This document shows positions 24,647-34,884 of a stretch of 64,000 bases of DNA, piece by piece. Source of the DNA: Aurantiacibacter xanthus (GTDB lineage Bacteria; Pseudomonadota; Alphaproteobacteria; Sphingomonadales; Sphingomonadaceae); the NCBI RefSeq assembly GCF_003584015.1, contig NZ_QXFM01000111.1:1-64000 (forward strand), given 5' to 3'. The translations under genes were made by a program, and so were the position numbers. Position 1 is the first letter of the stretch. Every line of letters begins with the position of its first letter. The notes beneath the pieces are model-generated. The model did no database searches. It had not been told where the DNA came from and saw nothing but the letters and a program-made list of their open reading frames with translations.

Positions 24647-25325
24647 TGGATGCTTCCTTGTTCTGAATTTCGCCGAGGACGTCGGCGAGGATGCTCTGGG
24701 CTATGCGCCGGGCTTTCTCCGTTTTGGCGAGACCAGCTTGCTCCACTTCCGCGAGGGTCATGCGGAAATTCGACATGGCGCGGAATGCATCGAGTGTGTG
24801 CATTTGCTCCTTGAATATCGGCAATGCACTGCTGATTTGGGCATCGATTTCCCACTCGGCGCGCGAGCGCGCGACCTGTCCGGTTTGGGTAATGAGGACT
24901 CGGTATGGCACCCCGCCACCCATCTTCTGCAGCATTTCGCTGGTTTCCACGGTTCTTTCGAGGTCGAGGCGCGAGGAGCGGGTTGGTATCACGACAAAGT
25001 CAGAGTCCATCGCGGCATATGCGGTCTTGAAGTTGGACGTCCCTTCAGAATCCACGATCACCAGTTGTGCACTTTCCCTCGCCCTTTTGATAGCTGCGCC
25101 GATCTCGGCGTCGCGGATCTGGGAGGCATCCTCCACAGTGATGAGGGAGTCACCTCCCCTTCCCTCTTCGCGGCGATCGCGGTGCCAGTTTAGCAGGCTG
25201 TTCTGGCGGTCAGCATCGAGCATGAATACGGAGCCGCCTAGTGCCTCGAATTCAGACGCGAGCGCGAGAGCGAGTGTGGTTTTACCCGCGCCTCCTTTGC
25301 TCTGCGCGATGGTGATGACCGGCAT
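24639..25325 (-). CDS. parA: ParA family partition ATPase
   Basis: A 228-residue protein with the deviant Walker A motif QSKGGAGKTTLALALA (8-23), switch I DADRQNSLLNWHRDR, and Walker B-like LVIVDSEGTSN (about 88-98). It is a short type Ib-like ParA without an N-terminal HTH. It would form ATP-dependent patterns on the nucleoid that segregate the plasmid, with the 129-residue downstream protein as partner. About 370 bp of non-coding, repeat-rich DNA upstream may be its centromere. Switch II has Ser-Glu where many ParAs have Pro-Pro. Confidence 0.87.
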   Translation of the reverse strand: MPVITIAQSKGGAGKTTLALALASEFEALGGSVFMLDADRQNSLLNWHRDRREEGRGGDSLITVEDASQIRDAEIGAAIKRARESAQLVIVDSEGTSNFKTAYAAMDSDFVVIPTRSSRLDLERTVETSEMLQKMGGGVPYRVLITQTGQVARSRAEWEIDAQISSALPIFKEQMHTLDAFRAMSNFRMTLAEVEQAGLAKTEKARRIAQSILADVLGEIQNKEASNG

Positions 25326-25698
25326 TCGTTAGCTCCTCTAATATAAGGCCGCGCGTTCACCTGCGCGGCACAGGCCGACCGTGCGTAAGGATGCGCAGCA
25401 CCAACCGTATGCGGATGTGATAACGCGGGTATAGGCGCTGTGCAAGTATGCCGCGCGTCCGCACTCGAACGTGCTGGGCCACGCGATGCTGCATGCACAT
25501 CACCATCACACTGTAGCGGCGCGTTAGAGCGCGCGCGTAGCCGCGCAGTCGCACGCACATGCGAATACGCCCGCGCAGCACACAGCGCGTTATACATTGC
25601 GCTACAAGACGCCGCACGATATGCGGCACATAACGCTGCACAAATATAAGTGGCTGATAAAACGCATATTTCCTGGAAGGGAGAAGCGCGCTTTGGAA
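25326..25698. other. repeat-rich non-coding region, candidate centromere of the par system
   Basis: No convincing gene. The stretch is made of alternating G/C-rich purine-pyrimidine words such as TGCGCA, GCGCGC and ATGCGG. A TAACGCG/CGCGTTA core appears four times (about 25422, 25522, 25588 and, as TAACGCT, 25629). ORFs on both strands are Arg/Ala/His repeats without protein character. Its position directly upstream of parA fits a parS-like binding site combined with the par promoter. Confidence 0.45.
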
Positions 25699-26721
25699 TT
25701 AATTGAGCTCGCATTTCCTAGCGAGGAGATTGTCTAATGCAGCCATTTCGGTGTCGAACGCATCGAATACCGCAGCCAGATCGCGATCGACGGGAAGGGG
25801 AGGGGGCTCTTTAGCAGGCCGTCCCCGCTTTGGCCGCACATAGCCAAAATCTGCGGCCAGGTCCGGCGTCAGAAATTGGCGCCAGCTTCGCCGCTGCGTA
25901 ATTTCCACGAGCAGACCGGCCGTCGCGGCGCGCTCGAACAGCTTGCTCGCTCCGGCGATACTCATGCAAAGTAACTCTGCAGCCGATTGCGGGGAGAGCA
26001 AAGGGCGATATTGGATCAGCGCCAGCAGCGCAGGGAGGGCGCCAGGGCGGTATTCGGCGGCGATCGCGCGCTGAGCGTCGCGATAGTGCCGCTCGAGGCT
26101 GTGCAGCCGCTGCAGCGCGATCGTCGCCGCGCTTTCGAGGGCGCGCAGCACGGCCAGCCAATCATCGTCATTGGGCCGGGGCTTCAGCCGGAACGCCTTG
26201 GCGCCGCCGGCAAGGCAGGGGAGGGGGCTAGCCACAAGGCCGCGGTCGCGCAACGCGAATGGCAAGGACAGCCAGGCCATGATGCTGTGGTCGATCCGCG
26301 CGAGCTGGCGGACGGTATCGAGCGCGCGGACAAGGGGGGCGTGCTCGGTCGCCGTTGCTGGATCTCCGATCGCGGTCGGCAGGCGGTCGCGCCAGCGAAG
26401 CCGATCGTCATCCTGCAACGCTGCTCGCCATTCCGCGAAGCGGTCGAACAGGTCGAGATGGCTGGGGAGGGGAGGACGACCAGGGATTTTGAGGTCGCAG
26501 CCCCACGAAAATACGTCAATTTCCTCAACCTCGGCCGACTGCAATTGCAAGGCCCGCGCATAGCCGCTCCACGCGGCGCGCGTGGACCATGCTTTGGCCA
26601 CCGGACTGACGATAATCCGGGCATCGAGACGGGCAATCGCGGCTGTCGCGGCCGCTATCGCCGTGACCATTTTTGGGGTATAGTCGGGACCGTATCGGAT
26701 GGGCGAGGGCCGGTTTTCCAT
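25699..26721 (-). CDS. DUF1612 / RHE_PE00001-type helix-turn-helix protein
   Basis: A 340-residue protein. The start at MENRPSPIRYGPDYTPKMVT is chosen because the longer reading crosses the dyad operator region. An Ala-rich N-terminal domain (about 20-60) carries ARALQLQSAEVEEIDVFSWG; a middle region has LLALIQYRPLLSPQSAAELL, and an HTH follows (CMSIAGASKLFERAATAGLL). The order matches proteins annotated as the RHE_PE00001 family (DUF1612 plus HTH), common on rhizobial and sphingomonad plasmids. It is divergent from a tyrosine recombinase across a 116-bp region. Its function is unknown; DNA binding is likely. Confidence 0.68.
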   Translation of the reverse strand: MENRPSPIRYGPDYTPKMVTAIAAATAAIARLDARIIVSPVAKAWSTRAAWSGYARALQLQSAEVEEIDVFSWGCDLKIPGRPPLPSHLDLFDRFAEWRAALQDDDRLRWRDRLPTAIGDPATATEHAPLVRALDTVRQLARIDHSIMAWLSLPFALRDRGLVASPLPCLAGGAKAFRLKPRPNDDDWLAVLRALESAATIALQRLHSLERHYRDAQRAIAAEYRPGALPALLALIQYRPLLSPQSAAELLCMSIAGASKLFERAATAGLLVEITQRRSWRQFLTPDLAADFGYVRPKRGRPAKEPPPLPVDRDLAAVFDAFDTEMAALDNLLARKCELN

Positions 26722-26772
26722 AGCCAATAGTGAACTGAAACGACCTCTCGGTAAAGCATGCCCGGACGCATA

Positions 26773-26799
26773 GTGTTGATAATGGATCGTTATCAACAC
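26773..26799. promoter_or_regulatory. perfect 10-bp dyad between divergent genes
   Basis: GTGTTGATAA-TGGATCG-TTATCAACAC is a perfect palindrome with 10-bp arms and a 7-base centre, midway between the divergent starts of the DUF1612-type gene (26721) and the recombinase gene (26838). It is a good candidate operator, possibly of the HTH protein next door, or a recombinase core site. Confidence 0.6.
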
Positions 26800-26837
26800 C
26801 CTATACATTGGAAAGTGGGCGCGCTATCCCTCGGCGC

Positions 26838-27986
26838 ATGAGCGCGCTCCCGCCTGAAACTCTTCCTTCCGGGCCGCCAGCGGCCTTGCCGCCCCCCTCG
26901 GCCGATGTCGGGGAGGTTGTCGACGATGTGCGCGCGCTCGCCGGAACCGTGCGGGAGATCAAGGCTGAGCTGATCGAGGCGGCCGTGCGGGCCTGGTCGC
27001 ACAACACGCGTCGCGCCTTCCGCTCGGATCTGAAAATTTGGGGAGCGTGGTGCCGTCGCCGGCGTCTCGATCCGCCGAAGGCGGAGGTCAGCGCCGTGGC
27101 GGCCTATATCCGCCAGATCGCCGGGATTGACGCCTCGGCCGAAAAGGTCCGCGCGATGGCGACGATCGAACGCTACATCGTCAACATTGGCTGGGCCTAT
27201 CGTATGGCGGGCCTGCCCGATCCCACCGCCGGGGAGCTGGTCACGCTCGAAATGAAAGCGGCGCGCAAGACAGTGGGCGTGCGCCAGAAGCAGGCCCGCG
27301 CGATCCGCTTCAAGGGCGACATTGCCGATTTTGATTCACCGCCCTCCGGCGTGTGCCTCGCCCATCTTCTCAAGGCTGTCCGGCGCGATCTGCTGGGCTA
27401 TCGCGACGCGGCGCTGCTGCGCGTGGCCTATGACAGCGCTGGGCGCCGCTCGGAGTTGGTGGCGATCGCCGTCGACCATATCCACGGGCCGGATGCGGAC
27501 GGGGCAGGGGCCTTGTTCATTCCGACAAGCAAGACAGATCGCGAAGGGGAGGGGGCCTGGGCCTATCTTGCGCCCCCGACGATGCAGGCGATCGCGCGCT
27601 GGCGCGCGGCCGCGCATATCGACAAGGGGCCGTTGTTCCGGCGCGTCGAGACGCATTTTGACGGGACGGTCGCGGCGATCGGGCGCAGGGCGCTGCATCC
27701 CAACAGCATCACGCTCATTTACAGGCGGTTGATCCGCGCGGCCCATGCGAAGAAGCTGCTCGGCGAGATGTCGAACGCCGAGCTTGAGCGCTGGGTGACG
27801 GCGGTGTCGTCGCATTCGATCCGGGTCGGGGTGGCACAGGACAACTTTGCTGCCGCTGAAAGTCTGCCGGCGATCATGCAGGCCTATCGCTGGCGTGATC
27901 CCAAGACCGTCATGCGATATGGCGCGAAGCTTGCCGCAAAAGGTGGAGCAGGCGCCCGCATGGCGAAGCGCTTTGCGACTGCATAG
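26838..27986 (+). CDS. tyrosine recombinase/integrase
   Basis: A 382-residue protein. The N-terminal SAM-like domain (about 45-145) includes AVRAWSHNTRRAFRSDLKIW. The catalytic domain has Arg in SAGRRSELVAI (203/204), Lys in PTSKTDREG (232), His and Arg in SSHSIRVG (326, 329), Trp in YRWRDP (352, in place of the second His) and Tyr in VMRYGAKL (361). All residues for strand cleavage by tyrosine are present. It resembles plasmid-borne site-specific recombinases of alphaproteobacteria. It may resolve plasmid multimers or move the adjacent catabolic segment. The ATG at 26808 is an alternative start. Confidence 0.82.
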   Translation: MSALPPETLPSGPPAALPPPSADVGEVVDDVRALAGTVREIKAELIEAAVRAWSHNTRRAFRSDLKIWGAWCRRRRLDPPKAEVSAVAAYIRQIAGIDASAEKVRAMATIERYIVNIGWAYRMAGLPDPTAGELVTLEMKAARKTVGVRQKQARAIRFKGDIADFDSPPSGVCLAHLLKAVRRDLLGYRDAALLRVAYDSAGRRSELVAIAVDHIHGPDADGAGALFIPTSKTDREGEGAWAYLAPPTMQAIARWRAAAHIDKGPLFRRVETHFDGTVAAIGRRALHPNSITLIYRRLIRAAHAKKLLGEMSNAELERWVTAVSSHSIRVGVAQDNFAAAESLPAIMQAYRWRDPKTVMRYGAKLAAKGGAGARMAKRFATA

Positions 27987-28848
27987 AAATCCGCCATGCT
28001 CAGGGTGTTGGTTGGGTTTGGACACATCTAGCTGGACTATCCGAATGACGGTTCGGTTCATTCTGGCGATCGGAGATATTTGATACCAGAGCGCCGCTGG
28101 ATAGCGAGCTATGGAAGGTGTTCGTTTCACGTCGATTACTGGTTTGCATCGATATCAGAAATGATTTTCCCGGCTTCTGCAAAGGCAGTATTGGCGGCGG
28201 GCACGCTGGCTTAGATAGCGATTTGCATGGGCACTTACGTCAACTCGTCGCGCGTGAAGCCGCCACCGGTCAAGCCGGCGCGGACATGGAGTGCAGACTC
28301 TTCCCAACGGCCGAGGCTGGCGGCAAACGCCAGCACAAGTAGGCGCCGGATATGGTCATCGAGCCCGGTGCGGCCTGGATTTCATTCCAGGCGATACGTG
28401 TAATCATCGCCTAGAAATCGCTATTGCACGATGTGCAATTGGCGAGCGAGCGGTCCACCCATTCGTCGCCCAAAACACGACGACGATTGAGCAGGCCAGC
28501 CTCGAGTGGTAGCCTTTTCATCGGGCTCCGGCAGTACGAAGCTTCTGAGCGCGGACGGCAGCGCTGCGGGCGCCTCGAGTGACGGCAGATGCGCTGAGTC
28601 CCGTTTGAGATGGCGTTTCCCTGCGATAGAAGAGAGCGGTGACTGCATCCCGAATTCTGGACCGTTTTGAGCTGGAAAATTCCAATTATGATCGGGTGTA
28701 GTTTATGAAGGAGCCGGACGCTGCCTCGGACTGGTAACAATCAGGGAAGCACGTCATGCCGGATAAACCGAAGACGCCCACATAATAGTCATTCTGTCGA
28801 ACAACTCGCCCCTTAGCGCCGACGTGCGGTTATCGTAAATCTTAGTGC
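27987..28848. other. 862-bp region without a supportable gene
   Basis: Short ORFs on both strands lack ribosome sites and protein-like composition. The segment around 28420-28650 read on the minus strand has a weakly protein-like stretch (SLEAPAALPSALRSFVLPEP) that might be the eroded end of a lost gene, but no family can be named. The region separates plasmid backbone from the catabolic block and probably represents scar DNA from the acquisition. Confidence 0.4.
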
Positions 28849-30030
<1,182 letters not shown>

Positions 30031-30161
30031 CTAATCCTCTTATTGGTACGGCGGGCTCGCATGGCCACCCCACGCCCCAAATTAGCTGGCAATACGCTAC
30101 GCACCATGTCACGGCCGATAAAAAGATTGGACGATTCAACGGCAAAAATTATAGTCGGACC
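30031..30161. promoter_or_regulatory. pobA/regulator divergent promoter region
   Basis: 131 bp between the divergent starts of pobA and the AraC-type gene, locally A/T-rich near 30115-30155 (AAAAAGATTGG ... GGCAAAAATTATAG). It must contain both promoters and the binding site of the AraC-type protein. I could not define a convincing operator half-site pair. Confidence 0.5.
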
Positions 30162-31037
30162 ATGACCGCACGGCAGCAGATCCCAACCTTTTACCTCTAT
30201 GGGGAGCCACATAGACTCGTCGAAGATTGCTTTACACATGTCGAGTCGTTAGACGATCGATCCCGGCCAAGTGAGTGGACGATCAAGCCACATGCTCACG
30301 CCGAGCTTTGCCATATTTTCCTGATCTGGGCCGGTGGAGGGAGTATGCGTGCCGATGGCCAGGTGCTGCGTTTTATAGCGCCATCCCTTCTGGTCGTACC
30401 GGCGACGGTGGTGCATGGCTTTTCCTGGGATGAGGATTCATCGGGAACGGTCGTCACGATGGCGACGCGATACATTAGCGACCTCGCGCGCCATGATCAC
30501 GCGCTTGCACGGATATTTGACGCCGCAAGAGCGCTAACGTTGTCGCATTTCGAAAAGGAGACAGCTGAGCGTCTTGTGCAGGAACTTATGCGCGAACTGG
30601 CATGGTCGGCACCGGGCCACCGGGCAGCCGTCGATGCAACTCTTCTCTCGCTTCTCGTCGTTGTTCTGCGCAACGCTACGCTAGACGACAGGCCGATTAG
30701 AAGACCAGGCTATTATGCCGGAATCGTCGCGCGTCTTAGGGAGAGGATCGAGCACAGGTTCCGGGAACGAGAGCCCGTCTCTGTCTACGCCGAAACGCTG
30801 GGGGTGAGCGAAACGACCCTACGCCTGGCCTGCTCGAAAGTTGCCGGCATGTCCCCGACCCAAGTGCTTAATCAGCGCGCTCTGCTCGAAGCACGGCGCT
30901 CGCTACTTTATACAAATCTAACGGTCGCTGAAGTCGGCTACTCGCTCGGGTTTCCGGACCCGGCCTATTTTTCCCGGTTCTTTAGCCGCCATGTGGGGCT
31001 GTCTCCAACGGACTTCCGTAGCTCTCGTTCGTCATAG
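30162..31037 (+). CDS. pobR: AraC-type transcriptional regulator, PobR-like
   Basis: A 291-residue protein starting MTARQQIPTFYLYGEPHRLV. The N-terminal cupin-like domain (about 15-110) has HAHAELCHIFLIWAGGGSMR, typical of AraC-type PobR proteins that sense 4-hydroxybenzoate. The C-terminal double HTH (about 195-285) has SVYAETLGVSETTLRLACSK and the conserved VAEVGYSLGFPDPAYFSRFF. Its divergent position next to pobA supports activation of pobA by 4-hydroxybenzoate. The open frame extends upstream into pobA, but the ATG at 30162 fits the family start. Confidence 0.83.
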   Translation: MTARQQIPTFYLYGEPHRLVEDCFTHVESLDDRSRPSEWTIKPHAHAELCHIFLIWAGGGSMRADGQVLRFIAPSLLVVPATVVHGFSWDEDSSGTVVTMATRYISDLARHDHALARIFDAARALTLSHFEKETAERLVQELMRELAWSAPGHRAAVDATLLSLLVVVLRNATLDDRPIRRPGYYAGIVARLRERIEHRFREREPVSVYAETLGVSETTLRLACSKVAGMSPTQVLNQRALLEARRSLLYTNLTVAEVGYSLGFPDPAYFSRFFSRHVGLSPTDFRSSRSS

Positions 31038-31236
31038 CGCGTCATCACGGCTTCGTCAGTTTTATTCCCCTCAAAAATGCATATGACTTGTATGTCATTA
31101 AATTCCTATGACTTATCCAGAGTTGGATGACAGATGATCAAGTCGAAAATTGCACGCCTAATTATCCAAATCACGAATAGCGGAACTCACCATATATAAT
31201 CTACATAACTTTCTAGGCGTACTTCGTAATCGGGGT

Positions 31237-31884
31237 CTAATCGGCGCCGATAACCATAGTTCCATGCCGCACTCGTGGCATAACATTTGGCAAAGAAAGG
31301 CATTTTTCAATCACAAATGATCTGCATAGAGTATCGTACTTTTTATCGTGCAAAATGTGTTGAAGGCGGCGGGTGGTCGAAAGCATCGCAAATCCGTGCA
31401 GGAGAGACCAGCAAGAAATTGCAAGAGCCTCTAAATAATGCTCATCATGTTTCGGCACCAAAAGAGATATATAATTAGAAAATATATTAAACTTATTCTG
31501 TACGTCTCGCATATAATCGTCGCTCGCCGGGAGATCTATAAATATATCTGCTGCAAAACATAGTTGATATAATTGCGGATGCTCCTCGGAAAACCGAAGG
31601 TATCTATCAAATACGGAACGTACCTTTTCGATAGGCGCTTCATAAGGCTCGGCTGCTTGGGCCAAGCCGTCATTAATCATCCTTAATCCATGAGAGATCA
31701 GGGCTTCCAGGAAACGGCGTCTGTTAGCAAAATGTCGATAAGGCGCTCCCCGAGACACCCCGGTTGCGGCGGCCATTTCCCGAAGGGAAAGGTTACCGTA
31801 GCCAACCCGTTCGATTTCAACAACGGCAAGGTCAAGGAGCGCACTCTGAAGCTCTCCATGGTGGTAGGGACGATCTTTGCTCAT
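31237..31884 (-). CDS. TetR family transcriptional regulator
   Basis: A 215-residue protein from MSKDRPYHHGELQSALLDLA. The N-terminal HTH is evident: GYGNLSLREMAAATGVSRGA followed by PYRHFANRRRFLEALI. The C-terminal ligand domain (about 80-210) resembles the WHG-type C-terminal domain of TetR regulators. The gene is visibly A/T-richer than the backbone and lies next to decayed insertion sequences. Its likely targets are the catabolic genes beginning at 33.4 kb, but there is no direct evidence. The frame is open upstream to 32052; the later start matches the TetR family. Confidence 0.82.
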   Translation of the reverse strand: MSKDRPYHHGELQSALLDLAVVEIERVGYGNLSLREMAAATGVSRGAPYRHFANRRRFLEALISHGLRMINDGLAQAAEPYEAPIEKVRSVFDRYLRFSEEHPQLYQLCFAADIFIDLPASDDYMRDVQNKFNIFSNYISLLVPKHDEHYLEALAISCWSLLHGFAMLSTTRRLQHILHDKKYDTLCRSFVIEKCLSLPNVMPRVRHGTMVIGAD

Positions 31885-32119
31885 GCGAGGAGTTTGGCAG
31901 AAACCTCGGGTATTCTCAATGATTACGGACAAGCGGTCGATAAATCCGCAGCAGCCAAATACCCGATCGAATGTGTATGGGTCAGATTGGAGGTGCGCAG
32001 GCATATTCATAAATTTCAAAGGTCGTATCTCCGCCTGGGCTGCGGATTTCACAGCGCAGATGTGGGTACAGACGAGCTTGATGGCGACGAGATTGTTCTT
32101 GGGGTACCTGTCGTAGTAG

Positions 32120-32527
32120 GTGGCTATGCTGCGGAACCGTTCGATCCGAAATTATGCCGGATTGGACCTGTCGATGGAAACGTCGCACGTCTGCGTCGTC
32201 GATGCCGATGGGCGCAAGGTTGGAATGCAATGCGTAGACAGCACGTCAGAGGCGATCGCCGCGGTGCTGGAGCGCTATGGTCCCATTGAGCGCGCTGTGA
32301 TCGAAACGGGCCGGATGAGTCCGTCGGTTGCGCTCGGGCTGCGCGAACTTGGTGTCGCGATCATCTGCATCGACGCGCGTCAGGCCCACCAGAGCCTGAA
32401 GGCGATGAAGGCGAACAAGACCGATCCGCATGATGCGGCCAGCCTTGCCCAACTGGCGTACACCGGCTTCTCGACAACACGATCCGCGGCCTGTGCGCCA
32501 CATTCGGCTATCGTCCCTATCCGTTAA
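32120..32527 (+). pseudogene. IS110-family transposase fragment
   Basis: The N-terminal DEDD domain of an IS110/IS1111-type transposase: YAGLDLSMETSHVCVVDADG (first Asp), ERAVIETGRMSPSVALGL (Glu), and AIICIDARQAHQSLKAMKAN followed by KTDPHDAASLAQLA (last Asp pair). Homology stops after about 115 residues. The remaining codons (TGFSTTRSAACAPHSAIVPI) are unrelated, and the C-terminal Ser domain is missing. Intact family members are about 340-400 residues, so this is a dead remnant. Confidence 0.82.
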
Positions 32528-32593
32528 AAAGACTCGGCCTTGAAGTAGCGCCGGTGTCCTGATTCAGTCTGCGCGAGTGGCGGAGACGGGTCG

Positions 32594-32735
32594 ATGATGG
32601 GCGAGCTGACAGTGGCGCAGGAGGCGCTGTTCTACACCTTCAGCCTGGAGCGGCATGTGCCGGCGGATCATCTGCTGCGCTCGATTGACCGGTTTTGTCG
32701 ATCTGTCGGACATTCGCGAGCATCTGCGCCCCTGC
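32594..32735 (+). pseudogene. IS1182-like transposase N-terminal fragment with frameshift
   Basis: MMGELTVAQEALFYTFSLER followed by HVPADHLLRSIDRF is the usual start of this transposase group. The frame then breaks at the TTTT run (about 32692-32695): the expected VDLSDIREHLRP continues in the next frame, so one extra T is present. About 20 residues later homology ends. It is a short dead fragment abutting the IS110 remnant. Confidence 0.75.
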
Positions 32736-33444
32736 CTCCCGATTGCGGTGAGAAAGCTTGTCGACTTCGGTGTCCCGCGAGGGAACGCAGGGTCGGATGA
32801 TCTGCGAAGGTCGAGGGATGGGCCGCCGAGCTCGCTTCAAGTCAATGCAACGTCCGGCCTTGTGAGACCCGATACAGCACCACCGGCCTCAGGGTCGGCG
32901 AGTGCGGGCAGATCCTTGAGACCCTCAAGGGACAACCGCCAAGCGATCGCAAATTACAGATCACGACTTAGTTGGCCGCTGAACTGCGCGAAACTTTATT
33001 TCAGGCCCTTCCCCAATCTGGAAGCCGAAGGTGGCGCGTTCGATTGAGGTCTCACGAACTACGGCTACCCGCCTCGCTTCTCCACTTGACATCGTAAATC
33101 TCGCCTGCAATGTATGCGCCGACAACATCGCTCATAGCTTGCATGATCCCGATGAAGGGACGCAGCGGTTTGGGAAGTTAGGAGAGGATGTATGGTGATA
33201 GGAGCGCCGCGATGCGAACGCGGCAACGCTACGCGTACGCGTCGTGAAATGGCGGACTCGTGCCGATCTCGTCTGAAGGTGCCTCATAGTGGGAGCGACG
33301 GGCGGCCATCGAATATAGGCGAGTCCTCAATCCCAACCGATACACGATTATTCGCGCCGCTAGTCAAACTTCATAATGTTTTATTCGCTGAATATGTTCC
33401 TGCAGCAAAGCGCAGGCGCGTAACACTTAAAAAGGCATGCGTTC
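32736..33444. other. about 700 bp without a supportable gene, upstream of the stilbene cluster
   Basis: No ORF here has a ribosome site plus protein-like composition. Composition shifts from G/C-rich (to about 33060) to A/T-rich near 33340-33440. The end of this region must carry the promoter of the dioxygenase gene; AAAAAGG lies about 12 bp before its ATG. The rest is probably debris from insertion-sequence decay. Confidence 0.45.
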
Positions 33445-34884
33445 ATGACTAAGCTATTTCCTGACGGTCTCTCTTTCAGTGGATACAACACTCCAAGTAG
33501 AATTGAATGCGATATATATGATCTTGAGGTGGAGGGTGATGTTCCCCCGGATCTTAATGGTAGATGGTATCGCTCCGGCCCGGATCCCCAATATCCGCCA
33601 TATCTGGGAGACGACATTTACGTGAATGGGGACGGGATGATCTCGATGTTTAACTTCGAGAACGGCCATGTCGATTTCAAGATGCGCTATATTCAGACCG
33701 AAAGATGGAAAGCTGAGCGGGCTGCCCGACGTTCTCTCTATGGGAAATATCGCAATCCGTGGACTGATAAACCTGAAGTCGCCGGGAAAAGCCGAGGGAC
33801 CGCAAATACCGCGCCAATTTGGCACGCTGGCCGTCTCCTGGTGCTCAAGGAGGACCATGTGCCGATGGCTGTCGATCCGGACACTCTAGCCACCTTGGGC
33901 GATTTCACTTGGAATGGGCAGCTTAAAAGTAAAACAGTTACAGCCCACCCGAAGATAGACCCCGTTACGGGTGAGCTTCTTCTGTTTAGCTATGAATGTG
34001 AAGGTGATGGTTCGTCGCCAATGTGCTTCCTGATCGAGGACAAAAGTGGGAATCTTGTTAAAGAAGAGTGGTTCGATCCCCCATATGTCGGGATGGTCCA
34101 TGACTTCGCGATCACGACTGATTACGTGATCTTTCCAATCTTTCCGACGACAATGGATCCCGAGCGCTTGAAGGCAGGTGGGGATCATTGGAAGTGGGAC
34201 GGGAGTTTGCCTAGTTGGGTTGGCATTATGCCGCGAGCCGGCAGTACGACCGATATCCGATGGTTCAAAGTGCCTACGTCGTGTGGCTTTCACGTCATCA
34301 ACGGCTTTAACGAAGGCACAATAGTCCATCTCGATATGATGATCTCCAAGCGGAATGGCTTCCCCTACATCGGCGACATCGCAGGATCGGCCGCGGATCC
34401 TCAGGATGGCGTCCCCTATCCCACGCGTTGGTCTTTCGACATGACGTCGAACGCCGTCGATGGAGGATTCTCATCGAAGAGTTTGGCCCCATATGGCGGT
34501 GAGCTGCCGCTCATCGATCCGCGATGCGTCGGTCGGGATTATCGCTACGCCTATATCTCAATGGTGGATCCGGAGAGGCGGATATTGATGGCCGGCCCTA
34601 CCTACATGGGCGCTAACATGATCGGCAAAATCGATCTGACGACCGGCGAAGTCCAAACCTATCACGGGACTGACGAGACTAGCTTCCAGGAGGGCGCGTT
34701 CATCCCGCGCGGGCCTGGCGAAGATGAAGGTTGGTATATCAATATCGCCGATCGACATGACCAAAACCGTTCCGATCTGCTGATCTTCGACGCGCGCGCC
34801 ATCTCCGAGGGGCCGCTTGCAACGGCCCGATTGCCGATTCGTCTCAGGAGCGCCTTTCACACGACTTGGGTTCCGGGAGTATGA
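33445..34884 (+). CDS. stilbene-cleaving carotenoid-oxygenase family dioxygenase (lignostilbene dioxygenase-like)
   Basis: A 479-residue non-haem iron dioxygenase, the family's normal length. The four iron-binding His of the seven-bladed propeller are H168 (TAHPKID), H219 (MVHDFAI), H283 (GFHVINGF) and H472 (AFHTTW). Y102 and K135 align with the Tyr/Lys pair that binds the 4-hydroxyl of the substrate in lignostilbene dioxygenases such as NOV1, as does the NTAPIWHAGRLLVLKEDHVP segment. It should add O2 across the central double bond of a 4-hydroxystilbene to give two carbonyl compounds. The next intact genes are an aldehyde dehydrogenase and a ketone-processing set, which suggests an alpha-methylstilbene substrate (inference). 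Confidence 0.88.
   Translation: MTKLFPDGLSFSGYNTPSRIECDIYDLEVEGDVPPDLNGRWYRSGPDPQYPPYLGDDIYVNGDGMISMFNFENGHVDFKMRYIQTERWKAERAARRSLYGKYRNPWTDKPEVAGKSRGTANTAPIWHAGRLLVLKEDHVPMAVDPDTLATLGDFTWNGQLKSKTVTAHPKIDPVTGELLLFSYECEGDGSSPMCFLIEDKSGNLVKEEWFDPPYVGMVHDFAITTDYVIFPIFPTTMDPERLKAGGDHWKWDGSLPSWVGIMPRAGSTTDIRWFKVPTSCGFHVINGFNEGTIVHLDMMISKRNGFPYIGDIAGSAADPQDGVPYPTRWSFDMTSNAVDGGFSSKSLAPYGGELPLIDPRCVGRDYRYAYISMVDPERRILMAGPTYMGANMIGKIDLTTGEVQTYHGTDETSFQEGAFIPRGPGEDEGWYINIADRHDQNRSDLLIFDARAISEGPLATARLPIRLRSAFHTTWVPGV

Noticed and set aside
28411..28740. Minus-strand ORFs of 75-109 residues downstream of pobA
   Set aside because: Weak protein-like character only, no start signal, no recognisable family. 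Recorded as possible scar DNA.
33445..34884. Dioxygenase as a true carotenoid cleavage enzyme
   Set aside because: Length fits both, but Tyr102/Lys135 and the NTAPIWHAGRL segment are those of lignostilbene dioxygenases, and the neighbours are aromatic-degradation genes.
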